Origin: Bacteroidales bacterium
Lineage (GTDB): Bacteria; Bacteroidota; Bacteroidia; Bacteroidales; P3
Assembly: GCA_017545365.1 (NCBI GenBank)
Contig: JAFWOP010000079.1
Span: 1-18,230 of the forward strand
Direction: 5' to 3'
DNA length: 18,230 bases
This document shows positions 13,389-18,230 of the stretch, one piece after another; the first letter of the stretch is position 1; every line of letters starts with the position of its first letter. The notes beneath the pieces were generated by a model. The model did no database searches and had not been told where the DNA came from. It was given only the letters and a program-made list of their open reading frames with translations. The position numbers and the translations under genes were made by a program.

Positions 13389-14396
13389 GTGTCCCAAATA
13401 GTAGTATCCAATCAGTTTAACCCCTACCTCAACATTGCTGTTGAGAACTACCTCCTTTCATTGCCCCCAGATGACGGGGTGACGCTCTATCTGTGGCAGA
13501 ATCAGCGTACTGTAGTCATAGGGCAGAACCAGAACCCATATGCTGAGTGCAATGTGGAGCAGCTGGAGAAAGATGGTGGCTACCTGATGCGCCGTAGGAC
13601 GGGCGGTGGGGCCGTCTTCCACGATTTGGGCAATCTTAACTTCTCCTTTATTGTACCCAACGACCTCTACGACCAGGCCCGCCAGTTTGCTGTCCTTCAG
13701 CGGGCAGTGGCCGCCTATGGTCTTGAGACCGAGGTCAGCGGGCGCAATGATGTGCTGGTTGTCGAACGCGCCCCAAACGCTGCGGGTGGTGGCAGGAGGA
13801 GTCGCAAGTTCTCAGGCAATGCCTTCTCCAAAGGACGTCAACAACGCCTTCATCATGGCACCATCCTCATCCATACCGACATGAAGGTGTTGCAGCACTA
13901 TCTCAAGGTCAAGCCAGCCAAGTTGCAGAAGCATGGGGTGGCCTCTGTCCAGTCGCGTGTGGTGAACCTCTCCGAGTTGAACCCAAGCATCACGGCTGAC
14001 AGTATCAAGCCCTTGATGATTGAGGCATTTGAACAAGAATACGGCGCACCGTTGAAGACCGTAGAGTTCGATAGGCTGGCCCAACAGCCACAGGTTCAGG
14101 AACTCTACAGACGGTTTGCCAGTCCCGAATGGAAATATGGCAACTGGCTGCACTTCAAGGCACAGCGCAGCGCACAGTTTGAATGGGGCGGGGTAGAAGT
14201 GTCACTCGAGGTTGACGAAGCTTCGTACACCATTACCTCTGTCGCTATCGCTTCCGACAGCCTCTTCCCCGATATTATATGTCAGGCGCAGCAGCTCCTC
14301 ACCGGAGCATCAACCCTTCAACCGCCGGACATATCCTCGCTTCCCAGTCAGAACCAACAGATGCTGAAAGATATCTTTTCGCTCCTTTATCAATAA
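13389..14396 (+). CDS. lplA: Lipoate-protein ligase A
   Basis: A 335-residue cytoplasmic enzyme that activates free lipoate with ATP and attaches it to lipoyl domains (2-oxoacid dehydrogenases, GcvH). Seen: N-terminal NPYLNIAVENYLL; lipoate-site motif RRRTGGGAVFHD at residues 68-79; GRND at 118-121; catalytic Lys140 in RKFSGNAF; HGTIL; and a C-terminal accessory domain from about residue 245. Between GRND and Lys140 is an extra Gly/Arg-rich loop (ERAPNAAGGGRRSR, roughly 10 residues longer than typical). The start is GTG, preferred since it gives the normal family N-terminus and no upstream in-frame ATG exists; AAAGAG directly abuts it, too close for a good ribosome site. It lies 51 bases after porQ and 29 before the next gene. 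Confidence 0.93.
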   Translation: MSQIVVSNQFNPYLNIAVENYLLSLPPDDGVTLYLWQNQRTVVIGQNQNPYAECNVEQLEKDGGYLMRRRTGGGAVFHDLGNLNFSFIVPNDLYDQARQFAVLQRAVAAYGLETEVSGRNDVLVVERAPNAAGGGRRSRKFSGNAFSKGRQQRLHHGTILIHTDMKVLQHYLKVKPAKLQKHGVASVQSRVVNLSELNPSITADSIKPLMIEAFEQEYGAPLKTVEFDRLAQQPQVQELYRRFASPEWKYGNWLHFKAQRSAQFEWGGVEVSLEVDEASYTITSVAIASDSLFPDIICQAQQLLTGASTLQPPDISSLPSQNQQMLKDIFSLLYQ

Positions 14397-14425
14397 GATT
14401 AACATCACACTAACACCATTTGAAA

Positions 14426-15607
14426 ATGAAGAAGCTATTTTTCATCACGATGACACTTCTCTTCGGTGCTGGAGTGTATGCCCAGCAGCCTGTCGAGAAT
14501 GACACAGCATCGCTCCACACTCTGTATCAGACATTCAAACGGCTTATCCCCTATGAAGATAAGGATCAGAATCTGAGTATTGTTGATGTCGCCCTCAACA
14601 CCGACCGTCATTACCTCCATCTGACTATCCGCGTCGATAGCGAACGGGTGTTAGAAACCGACTCCTCAGTCTACCTGCGCTATTTGGTAAGCAACCCCAA
14701 TTGGTTTCTCCTCCCTCTGGCTGACCACAGCTACAGTCTGTATGTAGATGTGTTGTCAAGCAAGAAACGGGAGAACCAAATCGCTCCCACGAAAGTGGTC
14801 TATTCCTATAGGCCTTCAACCATCCGCAACCTGCTGTATCCTCACATGGCAATCGAAGCCCGCAATTATCTGCACGAGTATGCCATGAAAATGCAGCGCA
14901 GCCTCCCCATACCTACCAACGGGGCGGTAATGCTGACCGAATGTCGTTTCAACGACGACAGCTCACTGTTTTTTATGACCGAGCAATACCCTGCGGCTGA
15001 ATGGCAGAAGGTGAAACCGTACCTGATTAAGGAGTATGACAAAAACTTGAGCAATTTGGCCTATTGGCTGGCTACCGACACCACCAACGGCCTGGGTGCC
15101 GCTTTTTATGTCGGCGTGGTCAAACTCCGTTACCGTTATCGTGGACAGCAGCACGGCGACAGTGTCGACTTCAATATCTCCCCCGAGATGTTTGCCCAAG
15201 TGTTCAGGCAGCTCGAATCACAGAAAAAACATCACAAGACAACGCCCATGGGTCGGCTGAGAGAGTATGTGGAGCAGTACAACCGGGACTTAAAGAACGA
15301 GCTGGACACAGCCAAGTTCTCCACACGCAGCGGTGTGAAAGGCTTCCAGTTGGATTCCGCGCGGCTGCAGCTCACGCTGCTCACCGAAATCAGCGATACC
15401 AAGATGCAGCAGTTGCTCACCGAAGACAATGAAGCCATCTGTCTCGTCCTGGCCAATGGCCTTATACGCTCCCCAGAAGGGAAGGAGCTGGCGCACATGT
15501 TGGTCGAGGCCAATGTGGAAATGGTTTATGCCTATGTCTCGCCCTACTACGACGAGCCCTATAATGCTGTTATCGAACCCCGCAGGTTGAAACGGATGCT
15601 TGAATAA
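14426..15607 (+). CDS. Exported protein of unknown function
   Basis: A 393-residue protein with a clear signal peptide (MKKLFFITMTLLFGAGVYAQ), cleaved after AQ and lacking a lipobox, so probably periplasmic or outer-membrane associated. The mature part is mixed charged with no obvious membrane strand series and no T9SS sorting domain. A middle region (about 140-250) includes many aromatic residues (YLHEYAMKMQR, FMTEQYPAAEWQKVKPYL); the C-terminal third (about 280-393) is helical-looking and repetitive in Leu. I do not recognise a family. ATG at 14426 is preferred to an in-frame TTG two codons earlier. It is the last gene of the run that begins with kdd, 29 bases after lplA, and is followed by a hairpin. 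Confidence 0.8.
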   Translation: MKKLFFITMTLLFGAGVYAQQPVENDTASLHTLYQTFKRLIPYEDKDQNLSIVDVALNTDRHYLHLTIRVDSERVLETDSSVYLRYLVSNPNWFLLPLADHSYSLYVDVLSSKKRENQIAPTKVVYSYRPSTIRNLLYPHMAIEARNYLHEYAMKMQRSLPIPTNGAVMLTECRFNDDSSLFFMTEQYPAAEWQKVKPYLIKEYDKNLSNLAYWLATDTTNGLGAAFYVGVVKLRYRYRGQQHGDSVDFNISPEMFAQVFRQLESQKKHHKTTPMGRLREYVEQYNRDLKNELDTAKFSTRSGVKGFQLDSARLQLTLLTEISDTKMQQLLTEDNEAICLVLANGLIRSPEGKELAHMLVEANVEMVYAYVSPYYDEPYNAVIEPRRLKRMLE

Positions 15608-15610
15608 AGC

Positions 15611-15637
15611 CACAGGACTCCAGAACGGAGCCCTGTG
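15611..15637 (+). terminator. Hairpin after the five-gene run
   Basis: CACAGGACTCC (15611-15621) and GGAGCCCTGTG (15627-15637) form an 11-bp stem with one mismatch and a 5-nt loop, 4 bases after the stop codon. The following bases are A-rich instead of T-rich, so it is not a classical terminator, but position and strength suggest the 3' end of the transcript. The rest of 15638-15850 is A/T-rich and shows no gene. Confidence 0.55.
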
Positions 15638-15844
15638 CCAATCAAAACCAATAAAAAAAAGCCAATGATATTTATTGACTTTATTATGTATGCGTAGGAG
15701 TGTTTTTATTGCAAGGAGTGAATGCTTTTTCTTTTGATAGGTAATCATAATGTTTCATAGCTAGGGATTGCAGAATCAATGTGCTCTGCGACCTACTATG
15801 ATGATGTGCCATTCGTTAAAAAACATGACAGATGCACCAAGAAT

Positions 15845-15864
15845 CAAAAAAAATGCTGTCTTTG
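15845..15864 (+). promoter_or_regulatory. Putative promoter of the broken cargo gene
   Basis: TGTCTTTG (15857-15864), preceded by a run of eight A, resembles the -7 element in the kdd and pfp promoters except for G in place of A at its second base. The start codon at 15895 is about 30 bases downstream. No clear -33 box. Confidence 0.4.
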
Positions 15865-15894
15865 CAACATGATTCACCAATAAACGAAGTAGCT

Positions 15895-16562
15895 ATGACA
15901 AAGGAAAAATTCTTACTATCAATTCTGTACGTTGCTTTTCTTCTGATGGGACAGACCAAAGGATTCTGCCAGACCTCCTGTACCGCCGACCAGTGGCAGA
16001 CAGTCGTTGCAAGCACTGAGGATGATTATGCCGACTTCCCCTGTGACACGGTAATTACCCGCACCTGTGGGCACAGCATCATAGTGACGGCTGAGGCCGG
16101 AGGCACTGGCCGGGGCCGTGTGGAAGGCGGTGGCGAATACTACGAGGGCGACACGGCCACACTGACCGTCCTGCCGTGGACTCTCTGGGGATTCCTACGG
16201 TGGGCCGATGGTGACACGACGAACCCACGCCGCGTGGTGGTCACGCAGGACACCACACTCACGGCCATCTTCGTCAGCCGCGAGGCCATAGAGGCGGCAC
16301 TCGAAGGGGACGCGGGTTTCAGCCCTGATGCCCAATCCCGCATGGGGCAGCGTAAGCTGTGTGCTTCACGACGCCGAGCTGGCCGGAGGCACACTGACGG
16401 TGGCGGGCGCCCTCGGACAGGATGTGCTGGCAGAAGGTCGTAGGGCCACAAACACGGCTGGTCGAACTGCCCATAGCCAACCTGCCACAAGGAGTCTACT
16501 TCATCACACTCACCACCCCCAGCTATACAGCCATGCAGAAATTGCTGGTTAAACGTCCTTGA
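15895..16562 (+). pseudogene. Frameshifted T9SS cargo gene with one InlB-like repeat
   Basis: The first frame (ATG at 15895) encodes a signal peptide (KFLLSILYVAFLLMGQTKGF, then CQ) and one InlB-type repeat (about 16078-16275; GGGEYYEGDTATLTV, then WADGDTTNPRR and DTTLTAIF). A T9SS sorting domain follows but is split over the other two frames: LMPNPAWGSV...LHDAELAGGTL in the second (from about 16325) and VELPIANLPQGVYFITL...MQKLLVKRP in the third (16461 to a TGA at 16560-16562). Removing one base in CCC (16323-16325) and one near 16460-16461 restores a continuous protein of about 220 residues. Both look like single-base insertions, from decay or sequencing error. It is a short paralogue of the gene at 1878. 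As it stands it could not be exported by the T9SS. Confidence 0.85.
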
Positions 16563-16617
16563 CGAAGGGATTGGAAAGCTATTCTTCATTAGAAGACGCA
16601 ACTTTTTAAGGAAAAAG

Positions 16618-16648
16618 TGTGGTGACTGAAAAAAAAATCGTACCTTTG
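16618..16648 (+). promoter_or_regulatory. Promoter and long leader of pfp
   Basis: TACCTTTG (16641-16648) matches the Bacteroidota -7 box; a run of nine A (16629-16637) fills the spacer and TGTG near 16618 sits at the -33 position. Transcription would start near 16655, leaving about 127 bases of GT-rich leader before the ATG at 16782. The leader begins with GACCAA (16655-16660) and later contains the complementary TTGGTC, but I see no known riboswitch. The stretch 16563-16617 holds nothing recognisable. Confidence 0.65.
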
Positions 16649-16781
16649 CATGTCGACCAAGTTGTTGTGGAAGGTGTGGCCTCGGTGGTGGGGTATGTTG
16701 ATATTGAGAGTGTTGTGCGGTAAGTTGGTCATGTTTGGATGTTGCTGACACATCAATCATTTATATTAAAAACTAATAATT

Positions 16782-18014
16782 ATGAAGAGTATAGCAATCC
16801 TGACAGGTGGCGGTCCCGCCCCCGGAATGAACACTGTGGTGGCCTCGGTGGCCAAAACCTTTTTGCGCGACGGCTTCCGCGTCATCGGTTTGCATGGCGG
16901 CTACAGTTCCCTCTTTACCGACAAACCCCGTATGCAGGAGTTGGACTTTCTCACCGCTGACGAGATTTTCAACAAAGGTGGCAGCATCTTGAAGATGAGC
17001 CGCTTCAAACCAACGGACGAGGACTTTGAGAAACGCTTCAACCTCAGCCTTTTCAAGGACAACGAGATAAAACTGCTGGTCACCGTGGGCGGCGACGACA
17101 CGGCCTCCACTGCCAACCGCATTGCCAAATTCCTCGAAAGCCATCACTATCCCATCGCCAACATCCATGTCCCTAAGACCATCGACAACGACCTGCCGCT
17201 GCCCAACAGTTCTCCCACCTTCGGCTACAACAGTGCCAAGGCACAGGGCACAGTCATCTGCACCGCTGTGATGGAAGACGCCCGCACGTCGGAGAACTGG
17301 TTCGTTGTCTCCGCAATGGGCCGTTCCGCCGGCCATCTGGCTCTTGGCATCGCCGGTGCCTGCCATTACCCCATGGTGGTCATCCCCGAATTCTTCAACA
17401 AGACCGAAATCACCGTCGAGAAGATTATCAACCTGGTGGTCTCTTGCATCGTCAAACGCAAACTGATGGGCATCAACTATGGCGCGGCCATGATTTCCGA
17501 AGGCGTGTTCCACAGCCTCAGCGATGAGGAAATCAAGAACAGTGGCATCAATTTCACCTACGACGACCACGGTCACCCCGAACTCGGCAAGGTCTCCAAA
17601 GCCCATATCTTCAACGACCTGCTCGAACGCAAACTGAAGGAACTGGGCATCAAGGTGAAGAGCCGTCCCGTGGAGGTAGGCTACGAAATCCGCTGCCATA
17701 CTCCCATCGCTTTCGACCTCACCTACTGCTCGCTGATGGGCATGGGTGTCCACACCCTTTACAAGCAGGGCTGCACCGGCTGCATGGTCTACAGTGACCA
17801 TCAGGGCAACATCACCCCGCTTTATCTCAAAGACCTCCAAGACCCCGTCACGGGCAAGATTCCTCCTCGTCGTGTCAATGTCGACACCAATAAGGTGCAG
17901 TCGTACATCAACGACATCATGGACTACATCACCCCCGACGACTACGAGGCCGCCAAGAAGTACCTCCCCAACCCCGAGGCTTACGACTTCAAGAAAATCC
18001 TCAACTGGAACTAA
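16782..18014 (+). CDS. pfp: Pyrophosphate-dependent 6-phosphofructokinase
   Basis: A 410-residue cytoplasmic glycolytic enzyme interconverting fructose 6-phosphate and fructose 1,6-bisphosphate. Seen: N-terminal TGGGPAPGMN (GGGPAPG at residues 9-15); GGDDT at 103-107, where the second Asp (106) replaces the Gly of ATP-type enzymes; PKTIDND at 131-137, where Lys132 replaces Gly and Asp135 is the catalytic base; MGRSAGHLAL from 179. The Asp/Lys pair is the accepted signature of pyrophosphate use. Length fits single-subunit-type PPi-PFKs of about 400 residues; N- and C-termini look complete. It has its own promoter and is the last gene in the window, with a hairpin repeat 15 bases past its stop. 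Donor specificity is inferred from the two residues only. Confidence 0.94.
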   Translation: MKSIAILTGGGPAPGMNTVVASVAKTFLRDGFRVIGLHGGYSSLFTDKPRMQELDFLTADEIFNKGGSILKMSRFKPTDEDFEKRFNLSLFKDNEIKLLVTVGGDDTASTANRIAKFLESHHYPIANIHVPKTIDNDLPLPNSSPTFGYNSAKAQGTVICTAVMEDARTSENWFVVSAMGRSAGHLALGIAGACHYPMVVIPEFFNKTEITVEKIINLVVSCIVKRKLMGINYGAAMISEGVFHSLSDEEIKNSGINFTYDDHGHPELGKVSKAHIFNDLLERKLKELGIKVKSRPVEVGYEIRCHTPIAFDLTYCSLMGMGVHTLYKQGCTGCMVYSDHQGNITPLYLKDLQDPVTGKIPPRRVNVDTNKVQSYINDIMDYITPDDYEAAKKYLPNPEAYDFKKILNWN

Positions 18015-18028
18015 CTGAATTGATAGTT

Positions 18029-18088
18029 GAGAATTGGGAATTGAGAATTATCCGAGAACGGAAGCTGATTCTCAATTCCCATTTTTCA
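18029..18088. repeat. Heptamer-repeat hairpin element after pfp (copy B)
   Basis: Three tandem GAGAATT-like units (18029-18049), a 19-nt loop (18049-18067) and three ATTCTCA-like units (18068-18088). The central 13 bp (18036-18048 with 18068-18080) pair perfectly. The loop shares ATCCGnGnnCGGnAGC and identical length with copy A inside the macroglobulin gene. At this position it may also serve as the pfp transcript end. Confidence 0.8.
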
Positions 18089-18139
18089 ATTCGCTCTAGT
18101 ATAAAGTATGACTGATTTTTTCCAATCTTTCCCATTGTC

Positions 18140-18230
18140 GCGTCCCTCCGGGACGCTGAGTAGTAGGGTTTTCGTTGACCCCACACTGCGTTCCTTGTGT
18201 GGGGTTATTGAAATTCAGCATCTTCGATGC
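18140..18230. repeat. Double-hairpin intergenic repeat, cut by the window end
   Basis: GCGTCCC/GGGACGC (18140-18146 and 18150-18156) forms a tight 7-bp hairpin; ACCCCACAC/GTGTGGGGT (18178-18186 and 18197-18205) forms a perfect 9-bp hairpin with a 10-nt loop. The following TTCAGCATCTTCGATGC and the whole arrangement resemble, from memory, a repeat scattered through gut and rumen Bacteroidales genomes. No second copy occurs in this window. Confidence 0.55.

Noticed and set aside
16320..16465. Programmed frameshifting in the broken cargo gene
   Set aside because: Two separate shifts without a convincing slippery heptamer and stimulator; simple insertions explain it better.
16773..17840. 355-residue antisense reading frame across pfp
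   Set aside because: Same complementary-strand artefact; no domain or start signal.
1..18230. Dedicated defence, phage, toxin-antitoxin or biosynthetic system
   Set aside because: No nuclease, helicase, integrase, capsid, toxin pair or synthase was found; genes are metabolic, secretory or exported.

Overview
The window looks like a chromosomal segment of an anaerobic, amino-acid-fermenting member of the Bacteroidales (Bacteroidota), probably from a gut- or rumen-type lineage. The evidence is a PorQ component of the type IX secretion system (T9SS), secreted proteins with T9SS C-terminal sorting domains, Bacteroidota-type promoters (TAnnTTTG -7 boxes), few Shine-Dalgarno sites, a Bacteroidota-type alpha-2-macroglobulin, PPi-dependent phosphofructokinase and the first genes of lysine fermentation. 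All convincing genes are on the + strand. No tRNA, rRNA, CRISPR array, phage genes or recognisable defence system was seen.

Layout. 1-118: 3' end of an ISL3/ISAon1-type transposase. 317-3314: two secreted proteins, one of unknown function and one T9SS cargo with two InlB-like repeats. 3315-3485: repeat-rich gap. 3486-9398: a 1970-residue alpha-2-macroglobulin whose thioester motif is destroyed. 9399-9812: non-coding stretch with a 9-bp-period inverted array and a clear promoter. 9813-15607: a same-strand run of five genes, kdd (3,5-diaminohexanoate dehydrogenase), kamA (lysine 2,3-aminomutase), porQ, lplA (lipoate-protein ligase) and an unknown exported protein. 15895-16562: a frameshifted remnant of a second InlB-repeat/T9SS cargo gene. 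16782-18014: pfp, with its own promoter. 18015-18230: two intergenic repeat elements.

How it fits together. KamA and Kdd catalyse the first and a middle step of lysine fermentation; the other enzymes (kamDE, kce, kal) are not in the window. PorQ acts in the outer-membrane machinery that attaches CTD-bearing cargo, so the protein at 1878-3314 (and formerly the pseudogene product) would be its kind of client. Pfp is a glycolytic enzyme that saves ATP by using pyrophosphate.

The most unusual structure is a set of short tandem repeats with 7-bp period. They lie inside the macroglobulin gene (twice), across the start and signal-peptide codons of porQ, just before lplA, and after pfp. Two copies are hairpins with 19-nt loops sharing a conserved core, so they are members of one interspersed element family. 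Related arrays with 9-bp period flank kdd on both sides. Because 7 is not a multiple of 3, gain or loss of one unit inside a gene would change the reading frame.
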